Positions 8,601-14,814 of a stretch of DNA of 21,721 nt are shown in pieces. Numbering within the stretch: the first letter of the stretch is position 1; each line of letters begins with the position of its first letter. The notes under the pieces are model-generated. The model did not search any database and was not told where the DNA came from. It saw only the letters and a list, made by a program, of their open reading frames with translations. This DNA comes from Euryarchaeota archaeon UBA91. GTDB taxonomy: Archaea; Thermoplasmatota; Poseidoniia; Poseidoniales; Poseidoniaceae. The translations under genes and the position numbers were made by a program. The stretch is taken from contig DAMU01000075.1 in the NCBI GenBank assembly GCA_002499705.1, positions 1 to 21,721 of the forward strand, read 5' to 3'.

Positions 8601-9071
8601 GCCGAGAAGCGCTGTTCTTTGAGCGAGGTCAATCCATACAGGGTGCACGCCTTTTTCCAAACACGTTTCACGAAGTGAGTTCTCTGTCACTTCCCATTGC
8701 TCATCCCACTCATCTTTGTTGAGAAGTTTGTGAATGAGCAAAGTGGCAAGTCGGTATGCGGGGCTGTACTCAGAGGGAAGGACCATTTCTTGAGCTGTAG
8801 GGAGTAAATCCATTGGACCAGAAGCGCCTTTCCCGCCTCGACGACTGCGACTTCGTCCACCAGAATGTCGCCGTCTATTTGGTGTGTCTGAGCCTTCTTC
8901 ATCAGCAGCAGGAAGTTCCGTTTCTGCAATTGCCAAAAGAAGAATTGGGCGCCACGGTTTCTCGAGTAATTGCCAATCTGCAGTTTTGACAACTAAAGAT
9001 TGGCGTCGAGGTTTCGTGACGTTGGTTTTGAAAGCAACTTCAAGACAATTTGCCATATGAGCCTCTTGCAT
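5667..9071 (-). CDS. Giant protein with C-terminal PIN-like nuclease domain
   Basis: A 1134-residue cytoplasmic protein. Residues 1-60 look like a small folded domain. Residues 65-82 form a basic Arg/Gly/Ser linker (RRRHSGGRSRSRRGGKG) of the kind that binds nucleic acid. About 90-900 is almost all helical, with leucine-rich paired helices suggesting an alpha-solenoid (TPR/HEAT-like), though I see no clean consensus repeat. The last 228 residues are PIN-like: VIIDTNILVDAL (Asp913), LPDVVKHELIG (Glu969), APDRTLMCIA (Asp1077) and LVATRDGDF (Asp1104, Asp1106). These supply the acidic tetrad that binds metal in PIN ribonucleases. About 108 residues separate the second and third acids, so the domain carries a large helical insert. 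The ATG at 9069-9071 is preceded four bases upstream by GGGGGGAG; Met6 is an alternative. No antitoxin gene is beside it, so a VapC-type toxin role is unlikely. RNA processing or turnover is an inference. Confidence 0.85.
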   Translation of the reverse strand: MQEAHMANCLEVAFKTNVTKPRRQSLVVKTADWQLLEKPWRPILLLAIAETELPAADEEGSDTPNRRRHSGGRSRSRRGGKGASGPMDLLPTAQEMVLPSEYSPAYRLATLLIHKLLNKDEWDEQWEVTENSLRETCLEKGVHPVWIDLAQRTALLGQFAAFPKAKVSKAKAGKKINLSAAFINPFVSEDLIKAVNEISPAVTDSESQVALRNIASQLSSGRPLQPAKILLQLEGPACALSVLLALASNQDPTESLERLKEVDAELSEQLNDLYSLRQGKVINWKKSRTAKGDNSLAAARQLLAWENSPEEAAKLSSKQLAEGLDMLHQHTTNAVQIERLMWWRLNALHKEGKTEETVSLLTSLKLDHNTELSTLTPLLADLSSQEVDDWLLQQVPLLDDGALVALIQMEGLSLTVRSLAAKHISNESSEAWESVFPLLIDIYTQTMELNLLAQMITSNDLVPISHPFETLLVSHLLDAGSDNDLWLNVRTARRTALSQIHSIDAPNSFSSTSEALLMLFEGENIEDERLTTVLDKQGLLAFGPIRQALRDGGSGIASSTHLSNLEQSIASADLSVMERVLFNAVISTLRLNHVALMLQHGNSDDENIETLNTLLGNQSIPTGMIHSVRHLVLEHDIGLPALVRWYQNHDALSPWHTLARAAVYASNKEELNAARDYRKAGDHDEFDYEHSLILYRKALIHLAFAEQWREAVELLDAQPALKSAITQRFQLYLRVSFTAKSKDTNLATRLLKDFVKRTKMETQENEEGEMVESLRVYYAEDDLDMLKTYPHEHPRPLPTDPFCGRVTAATNSLHKTRRRQKNTFDTRFNQLMQYGSPSTDEVYSLASEAAKVRPVDGLMFLERAQNSSFFNTSEIRSLQQAELSLFSVNKSQIPNASRRYLRNLSLVPLVIIDTNILVDALIDRIAKKLHLVGEISLDLQGQGSFHKILLSKARDKKLQLWLPDVVKHELIGIASGLNHLRSRFDDSLVSPELLDKIFNEKTLTELTNEVLEDYNTWRPLDLEIESDANSSEIKQSIETFLLDYSEIYEEITAMKRTRGEPVRTVLNGRDIYPEAPDRTLMCIAAQLATQSLQDLGTVLVATRDGDFTLVARAFEEQFGFGIAKNSRSLNAWLK

Positions 9072-9075
9072 GCCT

Positions 9076-9094
9076 CTCCCCCCTCTCTTGGGGG
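9076..9094 (-). promoter_or_regulatory. GC hairpin containing the ribosome-binding site of the PIN gene
   Basis: On the minus strand CCCCC (9094-9090), loop AAGAGA (9089-9084) and GGGGGG (9083-9078) can form a five-pair GC stem. The purine run GGGGGGAG, which is the only Shine-Dalgarno-like sequence ahead of the ATG at 9071, lies in the 3' arm. Folding would hide it from the ribosome. This is read from sequence; the regulatory effect is inferred. Confidence 0.35.
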
Positions 9095-9219
9095 TCCAAC
9101 CTACCCGCCTTCAACCCACCGGCAGGGCCATCTTGGACTGGAAAGTATTCCTTTTTTGAAAGATACCTGAGAACATCCTCACTTTCTTGGATTCTGATAG
9201 ATTTGGCCTTCTTGACAAC

Positions 9220-10218
9220 CTATTGAATGGAAAGTTCCTCTTCACGATTCGCCCACATCTTCAACCACGTCTCGAGATTTGCGTCAACGCCAGGGGGTTG
9301 AATTCTACAACCGCAAGCATTTGCGTGCCCTCCACCTGTAGGGTCCATTGCAGTCGCAAGCCGTGAAAGGTCATAGCGGCCTTGACCATTTTCAAGGAAT
9401 GAATTGGCATAAAAACTCGCAGATAACGCTGGACGCTCAGGAGTTTCAATAGAACCATCTGCGTAGCCGTGAATAATGCAGCAAGCATCTGCTTTTTCAC
9501 CTGCCCAAGCAGTCACTAAATAGCCGTTTGAACGAACGCCTTTTCCATCCATTCGACAAACAGCAAGACGGTCGATGATTTCGGTATGGCGCTCAACAAC
9601 CCGTTGTGCATCCTCGCGCTCTTTTCGTGCGCGTTCAATATGCGGAGTGATTTTCGAGTCATGAAGAACTTCGTTCAAACTGGCTCCTTGGGAAAGAAGC
9701 GTGAGGACGTATTGCATATGTTCCGGTTCATTGAGTGATAGGGAACGAGAGAGTTGGAGAATAGGGCCGTCTTGAATAAATTCCTCACGAGTGATTCCGC
9801 CTGAATCAAGGGCGTCAACTACGGGCATAATTTCTTCCAGGTGTGAGAGATCCAAATAGGGATTCAATACATCATAAGCAAGACGTGCTGCTGATGGTGT
9901 GGCTTCCCAGTGACATGTACCCCCTTCTGCAACAAACTTTGCCTCTTCGGCTTGATTGGGGCGATTGGTAAGATGATGATCCAAATACCAGCCGCACAGG
10001 GGGTGGAAAGGAAGGTCAACCATTGCAGTAGAACGATCGATGAGCGAATCGATTGCACCTGAACGGATGAGTGCCGCATGTGCAAAATGCACGGTTGCTT
10101 CGGGGTTTGCAGCCTTAAGAACGGCCGCTGCACACAGTCCATCGAGATCTGAATCAGCAATAATTCGAGTGAAAGCAGGCAAACCTGCTTTTTCCAAGGT
10201 CGGAGAAGAGGATGCCAT
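9220..10218 (-). CDS. DHH-family phosphoesterase
   Basis: DHH/DHHA1 proteins are manganese-dependent phosphoesterases or exonucleases that act on short nucleic acids or cyclic dinucleotides (RecJ, NrnA and GdpP relatives). Numbered from the ATG at 10218 (332 aa), motif I is IIADSDLDGLCAAAVL at 19-34, motif II has MVDLP with Asp68, and motif III is YLDHHLTNR at 78-86. After a helical middle, the C-terminal DHHA1 substrate-binding motif GGGHANACGCRI lies at 295-306. The open frame extends 13 codons further to a TTG at 10257, but that extension has no ribosome-binding site and runs into the divergent control region, so I prefer the ATG. The PIN-domain gene follows 148 bp downstream. The substrate cannot be set from sequence; archaeal members include RecJ-like and NrnA-like nucleases. 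Confidence 0.88.
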   Translation of the reverse strand: MASSSPTLEKAGLPAFTRIIADSDLDGLCAAAVLKAANPEATVHFAHAALIRSGAIDSLIDRSTAMVDLPFHPLCGWYLDHHLTNRPNQAEEAKFVAEGGTCHWEATPSAARLAYDVLNPYLDLSHLEEIMPVVDALDSGGITREEFIQDGPILQLSRSLSLNEPEHMQYVLTLLSQGASLNEVLHDSKITPHIERARKEREDAQRVVERHTEIIDRLAVCRMDGKGVRSNGYLVTAWAGEKADACCIIHGYADGSIETPERPALSASFYANSFLENGQGRYDLSRLATAMDPTGGGHANACGCRIQPPGVDANLETWLKMWANREEELSIQ

Positions 10219-10258
10219 GTTGGGTGGCGTGTGCACATTCCGCAAGAAGGTTTTCAAG

Positions 10259-10280
10259 AGTCAATTCGCCACAATTGACT
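10259..10280. promoter_or_regulatory. 22 bp perfect dyad between the DHH and Nudix genes
   Basis: AGTCAATT at 10259-10266 and AATTGACT at 10273-10280 form an exact 8 bp inverted repeat around the six-base spacer CGCCAC. It sits between two divergent genes, ending 27 bases before the Nudix ATG and 40 bases above the DHH ATG. That is where the core promoter of the Nudix gene would be expected. The size and symmetry are those of a dimeric transcription factor operator. No regulator gene is adjacent. Confidence 0.45.
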
Positions 10281-10306
10281 TGACCTATCGTTGCTCTGCT
10301 TCATTC

Positions 10307-10717
10307 ATGGAGACCTCGTGCGGCATCGTCTTGGTCAATTATGGGACTGTTCTTTTACTGCAGTATCCGCAGGGACACTGGGACTTTCCAAAAGGCCATG
10401 TTGAGGAAAGCGATGAGGACCATCACGATACTGCTCGGCGGGAACTTCGTGAAGAAACCGGAATAGATGAAATTGAATTCATCCAAGGATACGTTGAACG
10501 AAGTGAATATTCATACTGGCACAAGAGTCGTAAAAGAACAAAACAGGTCTATTGGTATCTTGCTGAAACTGAACGATTAACTGTTCAATTGTCCGTTGAA
10601 CACCGGGGTCATATGTGGCTTGACTGGGAACAGGCAGAAGAGCAACTTTCCCACGATGCGACACGAATTATTCTTCAAAAAGCCCACGAGCATATGAAAA
10701 AACTTGGAAAGGATTAA
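10307..10717 (+). CDS. Nudix hydrolase, Ap4A-hydrolase-like
   Basis: Nudix enzymes hydrolyse a nucleoside diphosphate linked to another group. This 136-residue protein is a single Nudix domain: CGIVLVNYGTVLLLQYPQGHWDFPKGHVEE, then the box ending RRELREETGID at 44-54. The WDFPKGHVE opening resembles asymmetric bis(5'-nucleosyl)-tetraphosphatases (Ap4A hydrolases), which remove alarmone-like dinucleotides. The box has one residue more than the Gx5Ex7REUxEExGU consensus between Gly30 and the first Glu (Glu37); the catalytic RELREETG is intact. Later VYWYLAETER and the WLDWEQAEEQL helix fit the family. The open frame continues upstream to 10040, but that part is antisense to the DHH gene and has no Nudix homology, so the start is the ATG at 10307. 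It converges on the adenosyltransferase gene with one base between stops. Confidence 0.88.
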   Translation: METSCGIVLVNYGTVLLLQYPQGHWDFPKGHVEESDEDHHDTARRELREETGIDEIEFIQGYVERSEYSYWHKSRKRTKQVYWYLAETERLTVQLSVEHRGHMWLDWEQAEEQLSHDATRIILQKAHEHMKKLGKD

Positions 10718-10718
10718 C

Positions 10719-11414
10719 TCAAATTTGCTTGAAGTCTTTATCGCTTTCACTTTGTTTTCGTACCAGAGATGCAATCCCACTTTCCGGACCTCTGTGCCCT
10801 AATGGCTTCCAAAGCGCCTCTTCATTTCCGAGGCAGGAACAGACCCATCTTCCAAACACAAAGAGCCAATCAGAAAGACGATTGAGATAGACAAGAGTCA
10901 GTGGACGGACCGCCCCCTCGCCTTCTGTTTCCAAAAGATGCAAAACGCGCCGTTCAAGCCGCCGAGTAACAGTTCGGGCAAGATGAATTACAGATTCGGG
11001 ACTTTGCCCAGAAGGAAGAATAAAACTTGTCAACGGTTCAAGCTGTTCAAGCCAAGCATCCATTTCTTCAAGTAAAACTGAGCATTGATTGTCGTTTAGA
11101 ACGACCATACCTTCTGGCAACTGCGATGGCGGGCAAGCAAGTTCAGCTCCAAGGTCAAAAAGTTCATTTTGAATTCGAGGTAAGGCCTGATTGGAAATGG
11201 ATTGTACTCGCTTAATGGTCGAACTACTTCCTCCATCACTGTGAGGCGGTATCCTACGTATTTCCATTAAACACATACCAAAGAGGGCGTTCAATTCATC
11301 GCAGGTTCCAACTGCTTCAAGTCGAGGGTCGGACTTTGAACGGCGTGAACCATCAACCAACGACGTCTCGCCTTCATCTCCAGTGCCCGTGTAGACTCGC
11401 GTTATTCGTACCAT
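10719..11414 (-). CDS. Corrinoid adenosyltransferase, PduO type
   Basis: It transfers the adenosyl group of ATP to cob(I)alamin or cob(I)yrinic acid a,c-diamide to make coenzyme B12 forms, in the cytoplasm. The N-terminus ITRVYTGTGDEGETSLVDG (4-22) is the ATP-binding signature of PduO/MMAB enzymes, followed by KSDPRLEAVGTCDELNALFG at about 27-46. The C-terminal ARTVTRRLERRV and VYLNRLSDWLFVFGRW helices carry the conserved arginines and the Asn/Asp motif of the cobalamin site. At 231 residues it is somewhat longer than the common 180-200, with extra loop sequence near residues 55-75. No other cobalamin gene is in the window; the nearest neighbour is the DUF2203 gene, 25 bp upstream on the same strand, so the two may be co-transcribed. 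Confidence 0.92.
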   Translation of the reverse strand: MVRITRVYTGTGDEGETSLVDGSRRSKSDPRLEAVGTCDELNALFGMCLMEIRRIPPHSDGGSSSTIKRVQSISNQALPRIQNELFDLGAELACPPSQLPEGMVVLNDNQCSVLLEEMDAWLEQLEPLTSFILPSGQSPESVIHLARTVTRRLERRVLHLLETEGEGAVRPLTLVYLNRLSDWLFVFGRWVCSCLGNEEALWKPLGHRGPESGIASLVRKQSESDKDFKQI

Positions 11415-11439
11415 CTGTCCTGCCTCGGGCTACCCCAAG

Positions 11440-11925
11440 TCATGCTTCTATGAGTGGCTTTCGGGCAAGGAAAGTAGAATGAATGGGGTGATACCATTCA
11501 ATATCCTCTTCCCCAAAGCGCCATGAATACAATGCAAGGTGCTGATCAACCACCCCATACCATTCTAATCGTCCAGGTTCAAGACATGCAATACGCGTCC
11601 CTGTCGATTCAATTTGCGCAGTCACATTTTGCCAATGAGTAACCAGTTCTGCTAACTGCTCTGCTACTTCAACAACATGTTCACTTTCAGCATCTAGACT
11701 TTCAAGCAGCACTTCGAGTTCTTCTGTGAGGTCATGTGCTACATCGCTCATGGCTTGCAATTCGGCTAACATACGCGTGACTTTGGGGAGGTTTTTGCGA
11801 GCGTCTTCGATTGACACAATCCGAGCACCTTTTGGAAGTTCGCGCAAAGCCTCTTCCTCATCGGCCAGTGAACATACGTCCATAGGTCGTCCTGTAAAGA
11901 AAGGAAGATCTGAATGTTCTTTCAC
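11440..11925 (-). CDS. DUF2203 family protein
   Basis: A 161-residue soluble protein of unknown function. It opens with IVSIEDARKNLPKVTRMLAEL, the usual start of DUF2203 proteins, then a long helical hairpin (about 55-105, Glu/Leu-rich, probably coiled-coil). The conserved end is LEWYGVVDQHLALYSWRFGEEDIEWYHPIHSTFLARKPL, with the family's glycine, Trp/Glu and His-containing pattern. The start is uncertain: the longest frame begins at a GTG (11923-11925) with AAAGGA just upstream. An ATG at 11881-11883 gives 147 residues, still keeps the whole domain and has AGGA upstream. It lies 25 bp ahead of the adenosyltransferase gene. No function can be given beyond family membership. Confidence 0.82.
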   Translation of the reverse strand: MKEHSDLPFFTGRPMDVCSLADEEEALRELPKGARIVSIEDARKNLPKVTRMLAELQAMSDVAHDLTEELEVLLESLDAESEHVVEVAEQLAELVTHWQNVTAQIESTGTRIACLEPGRLEWYGVVDQHLALYSWRFGEEDIEWYHPIHSTFLARKPLIEA

Positions 11926-12021
11926 ATGTGTTCCTTTACTTGGAGGAACTTCAAGTCATCGGAGAGGATGTTTGATTTTCGGCGTTTTTGGGGGGTCAAG
12001 GAAATAATCGAGCAACTTCTA

Positions 12022-12303
12022 TCAAATCGCTGAAACCGGAGATTGGAAACTTGGAACGATTTTGCGAGCAACTTTCATTACGAGAACTGATGCGAGTCCC
12101 GCCCAAATAAACAGTTCAACAATCATAACTACGTAGTAGACTGGCCCAAACTGTTTCAAGAGAACAATGGCATCGTAAGGAACGCCATAAAAGGCCATGT
12201 AGGCTGCTTGTGAGAGAAGACTTGAAGAGAACCAAATGACGACTGCAAACCAAAAAATAGTGCCTAATTTCCAGTCGTCTTTCTCCACAGTTTCCTTTGC
12301 CAT
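12022..12303 (-). CDS. Small membrane protein with two transmembrane helices
   Basis: A 93-residue protein not recognised beyond its topology. A short charged N-terminus (MAKETVEKDDWK) is followed by helix 1 at about 14-38 (TIFWFAVVIWFSSSLLSQAAYMAF) and helix 2 at about 54-76 (VYYVVMIVELFIWAGLASVLVM), then a basic segment (KVARK) and a short tail. The basic residues after helix 2 place both ends in the cytoplasm by the positive-inside rule. The ATG is clear. It lies in a leftward gene series with 96 and 110 bp gaps on either side, long enough for its own promoter. Confidence 0.72.
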   Translation of the reverse strand: MAKETVEKDDWKLGTIFWFAVVIWFSSSLLSQAAYMAFYGVPYDAIVLLKQFGPVYYVVMIVELFIWAGLASVLVMKVARKIVPSFQSPVSAI

Positions 12304-12388
12304 GTGTTAATATTGTTTTTCAAACACTTAAGTTCTTTGTATTCCTGTATACCTTTTTGATGCAACATTTCCATAATATGCCTTGAAA

Positions 12389-12403
12389 GGTAATTTAATT
12401 ACC
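12389..12403. other. 15 bp AT-rich palindrome in an intergenic gap
   Basis: GGTAATT and AATTACC flank a single central T, giving a perfect palindrome 11 bp beyond the stop of the gene at 12414-13184 and 86 bp above the start of the small membrane protein gene. It could be an operator for the small gene or a short 3' hairpin of the upstream message (stem six, loop three). No U-run follows, so a standard terminator is not shown. Confidence 0.35.
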
Positions 12404-12413
12404 GGAAAAGGGA

Positions 12414-13184
12414 TTATTCTTGCTCGGATAGGTCGAGTGGCGGTAGCCGCGAAACTGCAGATGGATCAATTTTTTCAAGCGCTTGATGTATCGCTTGTAT
12501 CCATTCAATTGCAACAGCATCTTCCCCTCCTACTGAAAGTAAAGATTCAAGCCATTCATTCGCAGTCGATTTGTCTTCTATGAACAAGTGAATACGGTGA
12601 AGTGCAAGATAAGCCATTGGATTAAGATGCTCTTCTTCAGCATCCCATCCCTTCTCAAAACATGCGATTGCGCCAGCCTCACCATCTATTTGACCACGTT
12701 GAAGTGCAACCATTCCAGCTTGGCTCCAAGCAAGTGGCAGTCTGCCAATCAAGAGTCCACGGAAAACCAGCCATGTTTGGCCACCTCCAAGCATGACGAG
12801 TGAAAGAAAACCAGACCACTGCTCAAACTGATTCAGGCTCTCCCATGTTTGAATCATTAATCCACCTACGCCAACACAAAAGAAAAATCCAGAAAAGGGA
12901 GCAAGTAATACCTCTCTTCGGGTGCGAACTAAATGATGAATACCGGCAAGTAAACCGAATGATCCTATCGCAGTAAGCAGTACAAGATGGCCGGTGACGG
13001 TTACTGGATTCGGGGCCATTTGACCGACAGCGGCCAACGATGCGACAGAAAGAATGAACAAACCAAATCTTCGCGACGGTCGAGGGAAAGGTTGGCTTTT
13101 CGAACCAATGAACAACAGAAGGCCGATAACTGCTTCAAAACTGATGAGTATCCATTGCAGAGTATCCGTTTCGAATGTAAGCAT
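12414..13184 (-). CDS. Multi-spanning membrane protein with helical-repeat cytoplasmic tail
   Basis: An unrecognised protein of 256 residues counted from the ATG at 13184. The first 150 residues hold about five hydrophobic segments (LQWILISFEAVIGLLLFIG, FGLFILSVASLAAVGQM, LVLLTAIGSFGLLAGIHHLV, FSGFFFCVGVGGLMI and FLSLVMLGGGQTWLVF). The last 95 are soluble and helical, with paired helices like TPR units (WSQAGMVALQRGQIDGEAGAIACFEKGW, then MAYLALHRIHLFIEDKSTANEWLESLL). The frame is open to an ATG at 13202, but GGAGGGAT lies just ahead of the ATG at 13184 and inside the longer version, so the shorter start is preferred. It follows rlmH by 47 bp on the same strand. A scaffold role at the membrane is only a guess. 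Confidence 0.75.
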   Translation of the reverse strand: MLTFETDTLQWILISFEAVIGLLLFIGSKSQPFPRPSRRFGLFILSVASLAAVGQMAPNPVTVTGHLVLLTAIGSFGLLAGIHHLVRTRREVLLAPFSGFFFCVGVGGLMIQTWESLNQFEQWSGFLSLVMLGGGQTWLVFRGLLIGRLPLAWSQAGMVALQRGQIDGEAGAIACFEKGWDAEEEHLNPMAYLALHRIHLFIEDKSTANEWLESLLSVGGEDAVAIEWIQAIHQALEKIDPSAVSRLPPLDLSEQE

Positions 13185-13231
13185 ACTATCCCTCCAAATC
13201 ATTCGAAGAAACGGCGCTTTTTGACCCTTTG

Positions 13232-13666
13232 CTAAGCCTTGTGATAAGCAGTTCCCCGAAGTATTTCAGTAGCTCGATACAGTTGTTCAACCAACAAAAC
13301 ACTTGCGAGTTCATGCGGAAATGTCATTTTTGAAAGCGAAAGACGTTGAGCATGTTTTGACATTCCATTAGGCGGCCATCCTTGTGCAGGCCCAATGGCG
13401 ATGTGCGTTTCTTCGCCGGCAATGTTCCAATCACTTACTCGCTTTGAGAATTGAATTGAATCCAGTATTTCTCCACCCTCGTCCATGTAAACAAGCACAC
13501 CTTTCTTCTTTTCAAGAAGAGCAACATACGCCTCCAGTGATAACTTGTCAGAATGATATTCTATGCGGATTCCGCGTGCTACCAAACGTTGAGAATACAT
13601 TTGGATAAGTTCGCGATTAGCCTTCTCTTTCGGCGTGCCATGAAGGTGAACAGTAATCCTTGCCAT
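13232..13666 (-). CDS. rlmH: 23S rRNA pseudouridine-1915 methyltransferase-like SPOUT protein
   Basis: RlmH methylates N3 of pseudouridine 1915 in helix 69 of the large-subunit rRNA, using S-adenosylmethionine and a trefoil-knot fold. The SAM-binding knot is seen in THIAIGPAQGWP (the family's I-GGA-G loop, with Pro/Ala substitutions) and LSLSKMTFPHELASVLLVEQLYRATEILRGTAYHKA, almost the textbook C-terminus of RlmH. At 144 residues it is slightly shorter than bacterial RlmH (about 155). RlmH-like proteins exist in some archaea, so its presence does not by itself imply recent transfer. The ATG at 13666 faces away from the gene at 13750, with 83 bp between them. Confidence 0.9.
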   Translation of the reverse strand: MARITVHLHGTPKEKANRELIQMYSQRLVARGIRIEYHSDKLSLEAYVALLEKKKGVLVYMDEGGEILDSIQFSKRVSDWNIAGEETHIAIGPAQGWPPNGMSKHAQRLSLSKMTFPHELASVLLVEQLYRATEILRGTAYHKA

Positions 13667-13749
13667 GGTTTCGCCACTGCGTCCTTATTGATGAAGTCAC
13701 CACGCCCTTCGCACAAAATCTCATAGGTAATGGCCTTTAATCGAGAAGC

Positions 13750-14085
13750 ATGGGTTGGTGGCCGTTTGGACGAAAAGCGAAAACAAATCGCGCTCCAGTA
13801 AGTGACCCGTTATTGAAAGACAACAGGATAATGATTTCTGAACTTCGAGATGCTTGCGAATTAAATTTCGATAACCCCGAAGAAGCCCGCAGACAAATCC
13901 GTAGAATGCAGGTAGAATGGAGTGATGCAGCTCAACTTGGAATCCTTAGCGACGTCAACCGAAGCGGACTAGATGCACGAGCATTTCGTTTACTCACGTG
14001 CGACGACCGAGAATGGATGGCTTGGCTTGACAATCTTGAATTTTGGAAGCCAGGTTGGAAGCCTGAGACGGCTGACGAGGATTGA
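13750..14085 (+). CDS. Small hypothetical protein, first gene of a three-gene cluster
   Basis: A 111-residue protein that I do not recognise. It starts with a Trp- and Lys-rich segment (MGWWPFGRKAK). A helical region follows (RIMISELRDACEL, PEEARRQIRRMQVEWSDAAQLG), then a Trp-rich end (DREWMAWLDNLEFWKPGWKP). There is no signal peptide or membrane helix. It is 27 bp from the next gene on the same strand and is divergent from rlmH. Coding is supported by the length, by spacing that suits an operon, and by codon use like the neighbours. Confidence 0.7.
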   Translation: MGWWPFGRKAKTNRAPVSDPLLKDNRIMISELRDACELNFDNPEEARRQIRRMQVEWSDAAQLGILSDVNRSGLDARAFRLLTCDDREWMAWLDNLEFWKPGWKPETADED

Positions 14086-14112
14086 AGAAGGGGTGGCTCT
14101 ACGGGTAAAACA

Positions 14113-14802
14113 ATGGGTCAAACACCTACCCTTCACATGCTCTACACCTGCCCATTTTGTTGGAAGGTTCGAGGGTTAATTGAACACCTAGAATTGGATG
14201 TCGATTTCGTCGCAGTTAACGGAATGAGAATTAAGAAAGACGTTAGTTTTGCAGGTGATTGGGGCAAAGTGCCAATATTCACAGATGAAGCCGGCGGTTA
14301 CCATGTTGATTCTACACCGTTGCTCAAACACATTGATGCAACTTACAATTCCGGTAAATTAGCAGCCCTTGGTGATGCTGAGCGTCAGGCGGAATGGCTT
14401 GAGTGGTCGGATACGAAAATGTCGAAAGCAACCATCCCAATTTTGTATGGTAGCATCGGTTCCGCATTGAAGACGACCGTACGTATTTCCAAGATTGAAA
14501 AGTTTGGGTTCTTTGCTAAAAGGTTGTATGCATGGGCTGGATTCCCCGTCATGTGGGGTATAATCGCTCGAAAAAGAGTCAAAAAAGATGGTCGAAAACC
14601 CAAGCAACTGTGGCACGATTTATTGACGGAATTTACCGACGCACACGAGGGTAAAAATTTCTTTGGAGGTGAGAGCCCTGACTTGGTTGATTTCTCCGTA
14701 TTTGGTTACATGAGGTCCATATCTCCATTCCCCCAATTTGCATTATTGCAAGACCATGAAGTGGGCATGGCGTGGTATCAACGCATGGAACAATCCATTT
14801 GA
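14113..14802 (+). CDS. Prostaglandin E synthase 2-like thioredoxin-fold/GST-fold protein
   Basis: A 229-residue protein with an N-terminal glutaredoxin-like domain (MLYTCPFCWKVRGLIEHLELDVDF, CPFC at 13-16; cis-proline in GKVPI, Pro54; DSTPLLKHI near 66-74) and a C-terminal GST-like helical domain (about 90-229). The order and local sequence resemble eukaryotic membrane-associated prostaglandin E synthase 2: CPFCxKVR, KVPI, EWLEWSD, then FFGGESPDLVDFSVFGYMRSI and a final WYQRMEQSI. That protein binds glutathione and haem. An archaeon is unlikely to make prostaglandins, so a thiol-redox or haem-linked function is the safer reading. The middle hydrophobic stretch (FAKRLYAWAGFPVMWGIIARKRVKK) may touch the membrane. 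The stop TGA at 14800 is followed after 12 bases by the next gene in the same reading frame. Confidence 0.85.
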   Translation: MGQTPTLHMLYTCPFCWKVRGLIEHLELDVDFVAVNGMRIKKDVSFAGDWGKVPIFTDEAGGYHVDSTPLLKHIDATYNSGKLAALGDAERQAEWLEWSDTKMSKATIPILYGSIGSALKTTVRISKIEKFGFFAKRLYAWAGFPVMWGIIARKRVKKDGRKPKQLWHDLLTEFTDAHEGKNFFGGESPDLVDFSVFGYMRSISPFPQFALLQDHEVGMAWYQRMEQSI

Positions 14803-14814
14803 CGAGGTGATGTT

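Noticed and set aside
10219..10257. TTG-initiated extension of the DHH protein by 13 residues
   Set aside because: No ribosome-binding site, no conserved residues in the extension, and it overlaps the 22 bp dyad.
10040..10306. 89-codon N-terminal extension of the Nudix frame
   Set aside because: It is antisense to the DHH catalytic region and crosses the divergent promoter; Nudix homology starts at the ATG at 10307.
13185..13202. Six-codon longer start for the membrane protein at 12414
   Set aside because: A strong Shine-Dalgarno sequence (GGAGGGAT) lies within these codons, directly ahead of the ATG at 13184.
14113..14802. Prostaglandin synthesis in this organism
   Set aside because: The name comes from the eukaryotic homologue; nothing in the window points to arachidonate or cyclooxygenase chemistry.
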